A stretch of 64,000 bases of DNA from Paenibacillus faecalis (GTDB taxonomy: Bacteria; Bacillota; Bacilli; Paenibacillales; Paenibacillaceae): assembly GCF_900289175.1 (NCBI RefSeq), contig NZ_LT985747.1:372250-436249 (forward strand), written 5' to 3'. Below the pieces are notes generated by a model that ran no database searches, had not been told where the DNA came from, and saw only the letters and a list, made by a program, of their open reading frames with translations. This document shows, piece by piece, positions 39,503 through 47,728 of this stretch. The position numbers and the translations under genes were made by a program. Each line of letters opens with the position of its first letter. The first letter of the stretch is position 1.

Positions 39503-40093
39503 TTATTCCTCCTCGCCGGGCTTCTCCGACTTGCTTTCATATTGTTCAAATTCATAAATCGATACGGCGGTTTCACCGTATTCGGCTGTCCGTAAATGCC
39601 GAAAGCCGCTTACATGTTCGGAATACGAATAGCTTGACTCATATTCCAGCACTAATAAGGCACCTTTGCGAAGAAGCCCCCGCGATGCCATCTCTATCAT
39701 AAGTATATTTCCGTTTTTTATCCGGTACGGAGGGTCCAAAAACACAAGGTCAAAGTTATAGTTTCTCTTTTCCAATACTTTAATGGCCCTTCCCGCATCA
39801 TTACGATATATTTCAGCATTGGATTCAAAGCCTGTCAACTTCAGGTTAGCTTTGATGGTATCGATACTTCTTGACTCGATATCGATAAACACAGCCCGCT
39901 CCATCCCCCGGCTCAGCGCCTCTATTCCAAGTCCGCCTGTACCAGCGAACAGGTCCAGAACGTTGCCCCCTTCAAAATACGGACCAATCATGCTGAAAAT
40001 CGCTTCCTTCACTTTATCCGTCGTCGGACGGGTGCCCATGCCAGCCACGCTTTTCAGCGGCCTGCCCTTGGCACTTCCCGCTACTACTCTCAC
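39503..40093 (-). CDS. rsmD: 16S rRNA (guanine-966-N2)-methyltransferase
   Basis: About 196 residues from GTG 40093, matching the family start RVVAGSAKGRPLK, with GGTGA upstream; an ATG at 40114 would add seven residues. SAM motif I NVLDLFAGTGGLGIEAL and catalytic DPPY in LVFLDPPYR. It corresponds to ylbH of Bacillus and precedes coaD. Confidence 0.95.
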   Translation of the reverse strand: MRVVAGSAKGRPLKSVAGMGTRPTTDKVKEAIFSMIGPYFEGGNVLDLFAGTGGLGIEALSRGMERAVFIDIESRSIDTIKANLKLTGFESNAEIYRNDAGRAIKVLEKRNYNFDLVFLDPPYRIKNGNILMIEMASRGLLRKGALLVLEYESSYSYSEHVSGFRHLRTAEYGETAVSIYEFEQYESKSEKPGEEE

Positions 40094-40221
40094 TACCGAT
40101 CTCACCCGTTCCATCTCTAAATGTTGAAAAATGCCACTCGAAAAGACATTTTATGAGATAATGGTAACACAATCACCCCTCATATGAAAAATGAATCATA
40201 TCCACCTTCAATATTTTTCAA

Positions 40222-40424
40222 AGAACAGGTATATTTGCGCCTGTGAAGGGCATCCTTGAAATATCGACATCAATGAATGTCGTAGACAACCGCGGAGAAG
40301 ACTTACGTTTCCCCATAAGCTCTTCGTCCGGTTTCTCCTCTCCCATGATGGGCGTCCCGAAGGGGCGCCCGGATAAAAGCCCTTGTAGCAAGAAGTTGCT
40401 ACAAGGGCTTTTATCTTTTTATAA
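40222..40424 (+). ncRNA. csfG: Probable CsfG sporulation small RNA
   Basis: About 190 bases, divergent from rsmD (ylbH), that hold successive hairpins and no credible protein: ACAGG/CCTGT (40225-40244), CGACAT/ATGTCG (40265-40282), a long stem built on GAAGA/TCTTC (about 40288-40340), GGGCGTCCC/GGGGCGCCC with a GAAG loop (about 40350-40370), then a 17-base perfect terminator stem (40375-40412) and ATCTTTTT. In Bacillus subtilis the conserved forespore RNA CsfG lies beside ylbH, in the place where Rfam has a ylbH leader. Position, size and terminator fit; I could not check the primary-sequence match. A loose SigF/SigG-type promoter, TGAAAA (40185) - 18 - CAATATT (40209), precedes it. Confidence 0.55.
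40375..40424 (+). terminator. Strong terminator of the small RNA
   Basis: Perfect 17-base stem starting AAAAGCCCTTGTAGCAA, GAAG loop, followed by ATCTTTTT on the plus strand. Confidence 0.93.
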
Positions 40425-40465
40425 ACTTCAAGGAAAACATATTTCTGATTTCTCTGTTCCCATTG

Positions 40466-40530
40466 ATTACATTTAGTAATATAATTAAAAAAATAACGAT
40501 AATCATTAATTTTTTAATGTTATATGTAAT
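40466..40530. promoter_or_regulatory. Nested AT-rich inverted repeats before the DUF2975 gene
   Basis: ATTACAT (40466) pairs with ATGTAAT (40524) and, inside, ATTAAAAAAAT (40484) with ATTTTTTAAT (40509). The whole 65-base dyad lies 30 bases before the operon and is a candidate binding region for the HTH protein encoded there. Confidence 0.45.
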
Positions 40531-40559
40531 AACCCAATACAGAGAAGGTGATGAGGATA

Positions 40560-41180
40560 ATGAATCCAGATGTTTTAAAACAAATAAAAATGAGATCAAA
40601 TAAAATTATGACATTCATGAATCTGATCATAGGAGGAACGATTGTTTTCATTGTTGCTGCAATAGGACTACTTATTTGGGCTAGTTTTGTACCCCAAGAG
40701 TCATTTCAAGCTGAGAAAGGTGTAGCGCATTGGTTATTAAGCGTAAAGATATCGGATCATCTTTCCTTCAGTTCTATAGTTCCTTTCAGCATTCTTCAAC
40801 CACTAAGTACAGATCGGTTTCAGGCCAAAACAGCCTTTATTACATTCCTTTTGTCTCGAATGCTTATCTTCATGCCTGTATTTTTATATGGTTTAAAGCA
40901 AATAAAGAATATACTTCTTTCTATCACGGATACGCATACCCCTTTTGCAGTACAAAATGCAACTCGGTTTAGAAATCTTTCTTATGCAGTTATTGGATAT
41001 TCCCTTCTCGGAAATCTAATTTTGAATTTATCAATCATTATTTTTGTAACAAATATCTTTAGCATTCAATTAACGAACATTAGTTTAACAGGACTTATGA
41101 TCGGTTTATTGCTGATGATCGTTTCGCATATTTTCCGTTATGGAGCCTATCTCCAAGAAGAATATGATTCAACACTGTAA
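40560..41180 (+). CDS. DUF2975 membrane protein
   Basis: 206 residues with four hydrophobic segments (about 20-45, 95-115, 140-165, 175-195). The pattern matches DUF2975, which in Firmicutes is usually encoded just before a short HTH protein, as here. Start is uncertain among GTG 40548, ATG 40551 and ATG 40560; the last has AAGGTG at about 10 bases. Codon use is more AT-rich than the neighbouring core genes. Its role is unknown; it may sense a membrane signal for the HTH partner. Confidence 0.8.
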   Translation: MNPDVLKQIKMRSNKIMTFMNLIIGGTIVFIVAAIGLLIWASFVPQESFQAEKGVAHWLLSVKISDHLSFSSIVPFSILQPLSTDRFQAKTAFITFLLSRMLIFMPVFLYGLKQIKNILLSITDTHTPFAVQNATRFRNLSYAVIGYSLLGNLILNLSIIIFVTNIFSIQLTNISLTGLMIGLLLMIVSHIFRYGAYLQEEYDSTL

Positions 41181-41194
41181 GGATGTGAATGACT

Positions 41195-41404
41195 ATGGCA
41201 ATTATAATACGTTTAGACCGAGTATTAGCAGATCGAAAAATGAAATTGAATGACCTGGCTAAAATAGCAGGTATTTCTAATGTCAACCTTTCTAACTTAA
41301 AAACAGGAAAAGTAAAGGCCATTCGCTTTTCAACGCTTGAAGTTATCTGCAAAACTTTAGAGTGTCAGCCAGGTGATCTATTAGAATATATTCCAGAGGA
41401 ATAA
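41195..41404 (+). CDS. Cro/C1-type HTH regulator (YozG-like)
   Basis: 69 residues from ATG 41195 (AAGGATGTGA upstream); an ATG at 41189 is closer to that site. The fold is a single Cro/C1 helix-turn-helix: LADRKMKLNDLAKIAG, ISNVNLSNLKTG, FSTLEVICKTLECQPGDLLEY. It directly follows the DUF2975 gene and probably controls the pair. No terminator for plus-strand transcripts is obvious afterwards. Confidence 0.88.
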   Translation: MAIIIRLDRVLADRKMKLNDLAKIAGISNVNLSNLKTGKVKAIRFSTLEVICKTLECQPGDLLEYIPEE

Positions 41405-41470
41405 AATTTGAAATTAATGAGAGTAACAACTCTGAAAAAAGTTATAGATTTTGGCCAAACAAAAACTAGC

Positions 41471-41502
41471 GGTCGCTTCCCAGTCAATACTGAGAAGCGA
41501 CC
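41471..41502 (-). terminator. Terminator after the YjcZ-like gene
   Basis: GGTCGCTTCCCAGT / ACTGAGAAGCGACC arms with one mismatch, followed on the minus strand by GCTAGTTTTTGTTTGG. Confidence 0.85.
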
Positions 41503-41591
41503 ACTTCAAGGTAGATCTTGACCGTGTTAAGGTAGGGTTTCATTGCTTCGATGATCATTCACATTAGTTATACAACTTACATCGCTTATAC

Positions 41592-41696
41592 TTAGATAAA
41601 TGCGCGTAAGATAATAACCAACAGAATGAACAATACCAAGACAATACCTATAGTCGAACCAAATCCAAATCCACAACCTCCAGCTAATCCACTCAT
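41592..41696 (-). CDS. YjcZ-family sporulation peptide, 34 residues
   Basis: MSGLAGGCGFGFG followed by a single hydrophobic helix (GIVLVLFILLVIILRAFI). This Gly-rich start plus one membrane segment is the pattern of YjcZ/YtzL-type sporulation peptides of Bacilli. ATG 41696 has GGGAGGG 6 bases upstream, and the terminator at 41471-41502 follows. A longer frame in another register across 41527-41721 is a shadow. Confidence 0.85.
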   Translation of the reverse strand: MSGLAGGCGFGFGSTIGIVLVLFILLVIILRAFI

Positions 41697-41839
41697 ATTG
41701 ATCCCTCCCTTTCTTGAACATACTACATGCTATTCTCTAGTCTTCAAAAATGAACTAGGCTTGTGCCTTTGATGATCAGATTGATAAATCAGCCTATCAG
41801 CTTTAAAAGCTAATATTCCATAATTTCATAAACAAAAAA

Positions 41840-41863
41840 AGCGTTCGATATACACCGGACGCT
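41840..41863 (-). terminator. Terminator after the HTH remnant
   Basis: AGCGTTCG / CGGACGCT arms (one G-T pair) followed on the minus strand by TTTTTTTGTT. Confidence 0.8.
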
Positions 41864-41896
41864 CCTATCCCTGAATTTATTGTATTAACCCAGTCG

Positions 41897-42130
41897 CTAC
41901 ATTTCCCCCGGCGATTTCTCATCAGATGTATTGGAACGTCTGCGCCGGTCGATAAGCCCCTCTTCTCCGTGTTCCCGATACTTTCGCATCCACACTTTCA
42001 GCCGACCGATATCTGTTATGTCCAGGGCCCTGGCAACTTCTCTCTTTGTCATTCCTTCCAGCCTCATGGCGACTGCCTTCTTTTTCGTCTCCAGACTGTA
42101 GTAACGAAAAATCTGTCCCTTGTTCGCCAA
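41897..42130 (-). CDS. HTH protein related to transposase OrfA N-termini
   Basis: 77 residues from TTG 42130, with GAGGTGAT 4-7 bases upstream. The sequence YYSLETKKKAVAMRLEG, KREVARALDITD and VWMRKYREHGEEGL matches the DNA-binding half of IS3-type OrfA proteins, but the usual leucine-zipper part and any OrfB are missing and no terminal repeats are seen. It has its own ribosome binding site and terminator, so it may be a domesticated regulator or an old fragment. Confidence 0.72.
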   Translation of the reverse strand: MANKGQIFRYYSLETKKKAVAMRLEGMTKREVARALDITDIGRLKVWMRKYREHGEEGLIDRRRRSNTSDEKSPGEM

Positions 42131-42304
42131 TCATATCACCTCTTTCATTTTATATCGGCTTATTCATACGGTTTTTCAATATTGACTGCCTTGAAATTAT
42201 AGACGGTTTCCATTAGACTGTGCCTGAAGAAGATAGCGGATATCCTAAATGTGAACATGCGATGCTTCAAGCCTATGTGACATTTACATTAATGGAGGAC
42301 AAGA

Positions 42305-42976
42305 ATGGGAAATTTTATTGGATTTCTTTTGATGTGGAGAATTTTGGGAAATCCGGTCGTAGCTATACTGATCATACTTCTAATCGTTTATTTGCTCGAC
42401 CGTCGCTTTGTTGGACTGTTTCCGAGCTTTACCCACCCTTTCAAACGCATGCGCAGCATCTCCAAACTTCGTACAACGATTGCCAACAGTCCAAGTGACG
42501 TATCCTCACGCCATGAGCTTGCAAGACTGCTTACCGAACGCCGCAAATACAAGGAAGCTCAAGAGCTGCTTGAGTCCATTCGTACCAGCTCAGAGCATTC
42601 CGCAGAATATTGGGATGATCTTGGCACTTGTCTGTTGCATACAGGGAACATTCCACAAGGAGAAAAATACATTTTAAAAGCTCTAGAGCTCAATCCCAGA
42701 GTGAAATACGGACGACCTTATTTAAGATTAGCGAAGGCGTATAAAGAGAGTGATCGTGAAAAAGCCATCGCCTATGTCCAGCAATATCAAGCTGATCATT
42801 CCTCTTCCAGCGAAGCTTTTTATCTGCTTGGCTCGGTGTATAAAGACCTTGGAAGAATCGATGAAGCCAAACAGGCCTTTAAGGAGTCTGTTGATATTTA
42901 CAAATCACTGCCAAAATATAAAAAACGTCAGGAGCGCAAGTGGGCGATTCGAAGCCTTCTAAAAAGCAGCTTCTAG
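42305..42976 (+). CDS. Membrane-anchored TPR protein
   Basis: 223 residues. One N-terminal membrane segment (about 15-33), then three to four tetratricopeptide repeats (SRHELARLLTERRKYKEAQE, EYWDDLGTCLLHTGNIPQGE, AFYLLGSVYKDLGRIDEAKQ). ATG 42305 has GGAGG upstream. TPR proteins of this kind hold partners together at the membrane; no specific role is evident. It stands alone and is divergent from the HTH remnant. Confidence 0.82.
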   Translation: MGNFIGFLLMWRILGNPVVAILIILLIVYLLDRRFVGLFPSFTHPFKRMRSISKLRTTIANSPSDVSSRHELARLLTERRKYKEAQELLESIRTSSEHSAEYWDDLGTCLLHTGNIPQGEKYILKALELNPRVKYGRPYLRLAKAYKESDREKAIAYVQQYQADHSSSSEAFYLLGSVYKDLGRIDEAKQAFKESVDIYKSLPKYKKRQERKWAIRSLLKSSF

Positions 42977-43030
42977 ATCGGAAGGACTGACGATCTTTCG
43001 AAATTGTTCGAGAAGGTGGCAACCGAGAAT

Positions 43031-43075
43031 AAAAGCAAAAAAAGGCGGCGCAAGGATCACATCCTTAAGCACGCC
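43031..43075. terminator. Bidirectional terminator
   Basis: Broken stem AAAGGCGGCGCAAGGAT / ATCCTTAAGCACGCCTTT around CAC, T-rich on both sides, between the convergent TPR and SGNH genes. Confidence 0.75.
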
Positions 43076-43103
43076 TTTTCTTCATTTAATACGTTACCCT
43101 ACT

Positions 43104-43739
43104 TTAATACAAAGGCCTATATCCAAGATGGGAGAGCTGCTCTGCAATAACGCGATGTCCTTTCGTGCTTGGATGAACACCATCTATTGAGAGCATTTCT
43201 TGCTCCCGCCCCTTAAATCGGGAATATACATCTGCTGTTCGAAAATAGCCCCCGAAGTCCAAGCCTATCAAAAAGCGATTGAATCGAATAACATATTCAT
43301 CCGCTTCCCTCCAGGAAGGGTATGGATTATATAACCCCACCGCTCGAATCATATATGGCCGTCTGCTGTCCATCTTCAGTTGCCGGATGACGCCGAGACT
43401 ACCGGACATATTTTGCTCACACCGAATGATCGCCTGATCCAGCTTCCCCCTATCCGGACGACCTCCTGACGAACGTACGGCACGAATCAGATCATTGCCT
43501 CCAATAGAAATTGTAATGATATTCGCTTCTCGTATACAACTGCGAAACAACGAATCTCTCCTCACCCGTTCATACAGCGCTTCCGACGTTAAACCATTGA
43601 TCCCCAGATTGTGATAGCTTACAGTCTGCTGAAGTTGTTTCTCTGCCATCCGTTTATATAATGGCACAAAACCGCTGCCGGGCATCGCGCCAATCCCGAA
43701 GGTCAGGGAGTCACCGACAGCGGTGTAATGATACACCAC
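43104..43739 (-). CDS. SGNH/GDSL-family hydrolase
   Basis: 211 residues. Block I TAVGDSLTFGIG (catalytic Ser), block II Gly in NLGINGLTS, block III ISIGGNDLI, and block V DGVHPSTKGH with the catalytic Asp-His. This is the YpmR-like lipase/esterase group. GTG 43739 follows GGAGGTGA; an in-frame GTG at 43754 lies in front of that site. No signal peptide. Substrate unknown. Confidence 0.88.
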   Translation of the reverse strand: MVYHYTAVGDSLTFGIGAMPGSGFVPLYKRMAEKQLQQTVSYHNLGINGLTSEALYERVRRDSLFRSCIREANIITISIGGNDLIRAVRSSGGRPDRGKLDQAIIRCEQNMSGSLGVIRQLKMDSRRPYMIRAVGLYNPYPSWREADEYVIRFNRFLIGLDFGGYFRTADVYSRFKGREQEMLSIDGVHPSTKGHRVIAEQLSHLGYRPLY

Positions 43740-43866
43740 CCTGCTCACCTCCACCTGCTTATGTTAAATATCATATGATGGAGCTGCTATAACCGAAACG
43801 GGGATATATCTCGCTTATAACCACAAAATGCTTGGCAAAGCCGTATAGGGTGGAGGTTCCCGAAGG

Positions 43867-46800
43867 TTACATTGTTACATCTTGATGCTTTTCATCTTGA
43901 TGCTTTTCATCGGTATGCGTTTTGCGGTTGGTAAACGGCCACCAGTTTGCATTGCCGAACATTTTTACCATCACAGGTACAAAGAATGGCAGAAACACGA
44001 GTGCATAAAGCAGAAGACCGGTAAGTACAACCGTTGCAATCTGCATCATCGACAGCACGCCGGATGGATACATCGCCGCAAATGTACCACCAAGAATCAA
44101 GACAGCTGATAAAATAACAGTCCCCATATTCCTCATGGCATGAAGTATCGCTTCCTGCACATTCTTCCATTTGTTCTCGTTAAATCGGTCCATTAGAAAA
44201 ATACTATAATCAACACCAAGTGCCATCAGCATGACAAACCCGAAGAATGGAGTTGCCCAGCTAACGCCTGAATATCCTAACAGATCGACAAAAACAAATT
44301 CCGTTACTCCCATGGATACATAGTACGTAATGATCAATGAAAATAAGAGATAGATCGGCATTATAATAGAGCGCAGCAGAACGATCAGAATGAGTGAGAT
44401 ACCTGTTAGCATCAAGAGCACTGTCCGGTTATAATCCTCATCTGAAATCTTTTTCAAATCAGCAAATGTACTGGTTACCCCACTGATTTCCTGTTCAGCA
44501 TTCTCAAGTTTGGTTCCTTTGACTGCACGATCTACCGCATCATTTATATCCTTTACACTGTCCAAAGTATCGGCAGCGTACGGATTCCCTTCGAAAACAA
44601 CATCGATAGTCATTATTTTCCGGTCTGTTGATAAATAATTGTCAAAAGCCCGCTGCATATCCTTATGATCCAACACTTCTTGCGGAATAAAAAATCCGCT
44701 TAACTCTTTATCCTGCACGGCTTGGATTTGCGTCAGATAATCCTGAGCGGTATCCAGTCCTCCGCTAATTTGAGCTAGACCGCGAACGCTTTGATCCAAC
44801 CCATCGGTCAGTTGGCCGAGCTGATCTGACAACTGACTGAAGCCCTTCTCGATTTGCTCCTGTCCACCTTGCAGCTGCTCCATACCAGATTGAATCGAGG
44901 GAATGTTACTGACGATCTGGCCTTGACCAATGGCTGCTTGATCCAGCCCTTTCTGCAGCTCGCTTATTCCTGAGATCAATTGATCGAAGCCTTGGGCAAG
45001 TGCCTGTTGACCCGATACCGCAGCGGCAAAGCCTTCATTCGCTTTATTCAAACCGTCCGCTGCCTGTTTCGTCTGCTGCTGTATTTGCATAAGCCCCGCA
45101 GCCAGCTGGGACGCCCCCTTGCCAGCTTCACTAACCGTTCCGCGGATCGTTAAGTAGTCTGCATCCTGAAGAAGCTCTGGTCTGGATGCTTCAAGGCGCT
45201 GGAAGGATGTCTCCAATCCGCCCAAAGCTGTTGCAGCGCCGTCAAGCTGGCCTTGAATCTCTGCCATCGCGGTGCTTAAAGCAGATATTCCTTTCGCGGC
45301 CTGCTGGTAACCATTGAGCAGCTCATTGCTTGCAGCGGCGAGCTGCTGGGCGCTCTCTTTTGCGGTCCGTAAGCCTTGCTTCAGTTCGCCCGCTCCGACA
45401 GAGCCGCTCTGTATACCAGCTTGTATTTGGCCCAGCGCGTCCCCAAGTTCTCCAATCCCCTGATGGAGTTCAGCAGTACCCTGGGTCAGCTTGCTGCTGC
45501 TGTCAGCAGCCTCCCTAAGCTCAGGTTCATTTTGACTTAATTTTTGGCTCGCTTCAGACAATCCTTTTTGGATTTCAGACAAACCATCCGTCGTCTGATC
45601 CAGACCTTGATTCAAAGTTCCGACCTGCTCGGAGATGTGGAAATCCTTGATTTCATCCCCAGTTGGACGAGACAAGCTTCGTACGGAGTCCACACCGTTT
45701 ACCTTTAAAAGCTCGCGGGATATTTTTTCCGTCAAAGCGATATATTCGCCGGTATCCATCCGGTCATCATTTTTAATGACGACGGTCGCCGGCATAGATT
45801 GGCCTGCGCCAAATCCTGCTTCGATCAGATTAAAACCTTTCACGGATTCATAGTCTTCGCTTATTTCTTCCATGCTGTTAAACGACAGATGTCCATTATA
45901 CGTTAGCAAAAACGGGGCGCAGATCACGGCAACAATGAGCAGCGCTGCCCATGGGCGCTTTAATGAAAACTTACCAGCATAGCCCCATACTTTACTCTCC
46001 TTATGCTCCAGCGAGCCTTTGGAAGGCCAGAACAGCTTGTTGCCCAGCACCAACATAAAAAAAGGTACCAACGTAAACAGTGCCGCGAGCATAACGGCAA
46101 TACCAACAGCTACGGCTACTGCGGACTGGTAAAGTATAAACTGTGATAACCCGATGGACACAAAGCCGATGAAAACAGCAAGGCCGGAGAAAAACACCGT
46201 TTTACCCGCTGTACGATAGGTTTCTATAATTGCTGAAGCTGTGTTTTCTTGCCGCATCAATTCTTCCTTGTATCGGCTGATCAACAAAATGCAATAGTCT
46301 GTCCCAATCCCAAACATGACTGCAACCATGAAAATTTGTGTAAAGGTTGATATCGGAAAATCAACCGTATCTACAAGGATAGCTACAATGCCCTGGGATA
46401 CTAAATAACTAATACCAACCGTCAGCAGCGGAACAAACGGGGCAACGAAAGAACGGAACACGGCAAATAAAATGACAAGGATAAATATGACCGTGATGTA
46501 TTCCGTCTTTTTAAGTCCGTCTTCCGACCCCTGGATCGTATCCTCTGTAATCAACGCATCGCCGGTAAGATAATATTCCACACCGATATCGCCAAGTGTT
46601 GTATGAATTTTCGTTCTCAGTTCTTTGGTCGTCATTATATCGTTGTTAGATGAAATAGCGATCATGATCGTTTTTCCGTCTTCGGATATCATCTTGTCTT
46701 CAAGAGCCGGTTCATCGAATGGATTCATAATCGAATGAATACCTAATGCATCCTTCTCTGCTTTCAAGTCACTGACAGCCTTTTGAACCTGATTTTTTCC

Positions 46801-47046
46801 TTGTTCACCCAAGCCGTCTGGATCATGAAAAACCATAACTGACGGGATCAGATTCCCTCCACCTTTGTCCGCATTCATCTCCTTCAAAAAATCGGCTGCC
46901 CGAGTTGAAGAATATCCTTCCGGAACATTCAGCTGTCCCTTCTCCCGAACCAATTCCCCCATGGATGGAGCAGTGAATAACAGCACAAAAACAGCAGCCA
47001 GCCATAATACAACAACAGCCCATCTGGCTTTGAGTATCGTCTTCAT
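43867..47046 (-). CDS. MMPL/RND-type transporter (YdfJ-like) with large coiled ectodomain
   Basis: 1059 residues, twice an RND repeat: membrane segments near the N-terminus, around 175-345 and after about 855. Between residues about 440 and 800 lies a long helical region with repeated short units such as GLDQTTDGLSEIQKGLSE, similar to YhgE/Pip coiled domains. The second TM block holds GFVMLMALGVDYSIFLMDR, the counterpart of the proton-relay region. The C-terminus repeats EKHQD twice. It overlaps the marR gene upstream by 4 bases, so the pair is a regulated export unit. Substrate could be lipid, peptide or drug. Confidence 0.88.
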   Translation of the reverse strand: MKTILKARWAVVVLWLAAVFVLLFTAPSMGELVREKGQLNVPEGYSSTRAADFLKEMNADKGGGNLIPSVMVFHDPDGLGEQGKNQVQKAVSDLKAEKDALGIHSIMNPFDEPALEDKMISEDGKTIMIAISSNNDIMTTKELRTKIHTTLGDIGVEYYLTGDALITEDTIQGSEDGLKKTEYITVIFILVILFAVFRSFVAPFVPLLTVGISYLVSQGIVAILVDTVDFPISTFTQIFMVAVMFGIGTDYCILLISRYKEELMRQENTASAIIETYRTAGKTVFFSGLAVFIGFVSIGLSQFILYQSAVAVAVGIAVMLAALFTLVPFFMLVLGNKLFWPSKGSLEHKESKVWGYAGKFSLKRPWAALLIVAVICAPFLLTYNGHLSFNSMEEISEDYESVKGFNLIEAGFGAGQSMPATVVIKNDDRMDTGEYIALTEKISRELLKVNGVDSVRSLSRPTGDEIKDFHISEQVGTLNQGLDQTTDGLSEIQKGLSEASQKLSQNEPELREAADSSSKLTQGTAELHQGIGELGDALGQIQAGIQSGSVGAGELKQGLRTAKESAQQLAAASNELLNGYQQAAKGISALSTAMAEIQGQLDGAATALGGLETSFQRLEASRPELLQDADYLTIRGTVSEAGKGASQLAAGLMQIQQQTKQAADGLNKANEGFAAAVSGQQALAQGFDQLISGISELQKGLDQAAIGQGQIVSNIPSIQSGMEQLQGGQEQIEKGFSQLSDQLGQLTDGLDQSVRGLAQISGGLDTAQDYLTQIQAVQDKELSGFFIPQEVLDHKDMQRAFDNYLSTDRKIMTIDVVFEGNPYAADTLDSVKDINDAVDRAVKGTKLENAEQEISGVTSTFADLKKISDEDYNRTVLLMLTGISLILIVLLRSIIMPIYLLFSLIITYYVSMGVTEFVFVDLLGYSGVSWATPFFGFVMLMALGVDYSIFLMDRFNENKWKNVQEAILHAMRNMGTVILSAVLILGGTFAAMYPSGVLSMMQIATVVLTGLLLYALVFLPFFVPVMVKMFGNANWWPFTNRKTHTDEKHQDEKHQDVTM
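43878..43907 (-). repeat. 15-bp tandem duplication at the 3' end of the MMPL gene
   Basis: CATCTTGATGCTTTT occurs twice in a row, encoding EKHQD twice near the C-terminus. In frame and harmless; a marker of recent slippage. Confidence 0.8.
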
Positions 47047-47522
47047 TCTTTTGCTCCCCTTTCATAATCCTGCATCAAATTCGCTAGTTTTTCATACAGT
47101 GTTATAAAAAGATCCACTTCGTCCTCATCAAAATGAGTCAAATATGATGATACGATCGACTGTACCTGAAGCTCGGTCTGCTCATATACACTTCGACCTT
47201 CTTCTGTAAGTGTTAAATAGACTACTCTGCGATCAGTGCTATCCCGTGTTCTTTCGACCAAATTCCGTTCCGCCAGTCTGTTAATAATGGATGTAATCGA
47301 GCTTTTACCAACAAATAAAAAATCCGCCAAAAAAGTGGATGTGCATCGTTCAAAATGATGGATCAAGCCCAACACTTGATACTGTTCCCGTGTCAACTCT
47401 ACACCAATGACTTCACGGATATCTGCAAGAATACGCCTGTTCACTGTCATGTCCGCGTTAAGGTAACGCTTGATCCAGTTTTCCGTATGCTTTAAATCGA
47501 TGCTGTTCACCTCCCGTCCCAT
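47043..47522 (-). CDS. MarR-family regulator of the MMPL operon
   Basis: Up to 159 residues; winged helix with TSTFLADFLFVGKSSITSII and LVERTRDSTDRRVVYLTLTE. The start is unclear. ATG 47522 has no ribosome binding site, whereas a strong GGGAGGTGA lies inside the frame after it. The GTG at 47510 falls within that site, and an ATC at 47501 has ideal 8-base spacing and would give 152 residues. A promoter (47555-47583) and a dyad (47524-47542) lie directly upstream, so the protein probably represses itself and the MMPL transporter. Confidence 0.88.
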   Translation of the reverse strand: MGREVNSIDLKHTENWIKRYLNADMTVNRRILADIREVIGVELTREQYQVLGLIHHFERCTSTFLADFLFVGKSSITSIINRLAERNLVERTRDSTDRRVVYLTLTEEGRSVYEQTELQVQSIVSSYLTHFDEDEVDLFITLYEKLANLMQDYERGAKE

Positions 47523-47523
47523 T

Positions 47524-47542
47524 TAGTTCAATGTTGAAACTA
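47524..47542. promoter_or_regulatory. Dyad likely bound by the MarR protein
   Basis: TAGTTCAATGTTGAAACTA, imperfect inverted repeat (TAGTTCAA / TTGAAACTA) just downstream of the predicted transcription start. Confidence 0.55.
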
Positions 47543-47554
47543 TTTTATGATCAA

Positions 47555-47583
47555 ACTATATTCAATTATGAATTCATTGTCAA
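47555..47583 (-). promoter_or_regulatory. SigA promoter of marR-MMPL
   Basis: Minus strand TTGACA (47583-47578), 17-base spacer, TATAGT (47560-47555). Near-consensus. Confidence 0.8.
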
Positions 47584-47728
47584 TTTTTACTGTAGGAAAA
47601 TACAAAAAAACCGACCTTTTAGTAAAAATGGAGGTTAAGACCAACCATCTACAAAAGGAACGGTTTCTTCAGCATTCAGTATGGCATATTTTATGGATCA
47701 GCTTTCCTTGTGAGCGAAAACATCCCCA

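Noticed and set aside
40243-40476. 77-codon plus-strand frame
   Set aside because: Crosses the stem of a perfect terminator and the hairpins of the csfG candidate; no family resemblance.
41527-41721. 64-codon minus-strand frame
   Set aside because: Shadow of the YjcZ-like peptide in another register; the shorter frame has the ribosome site.
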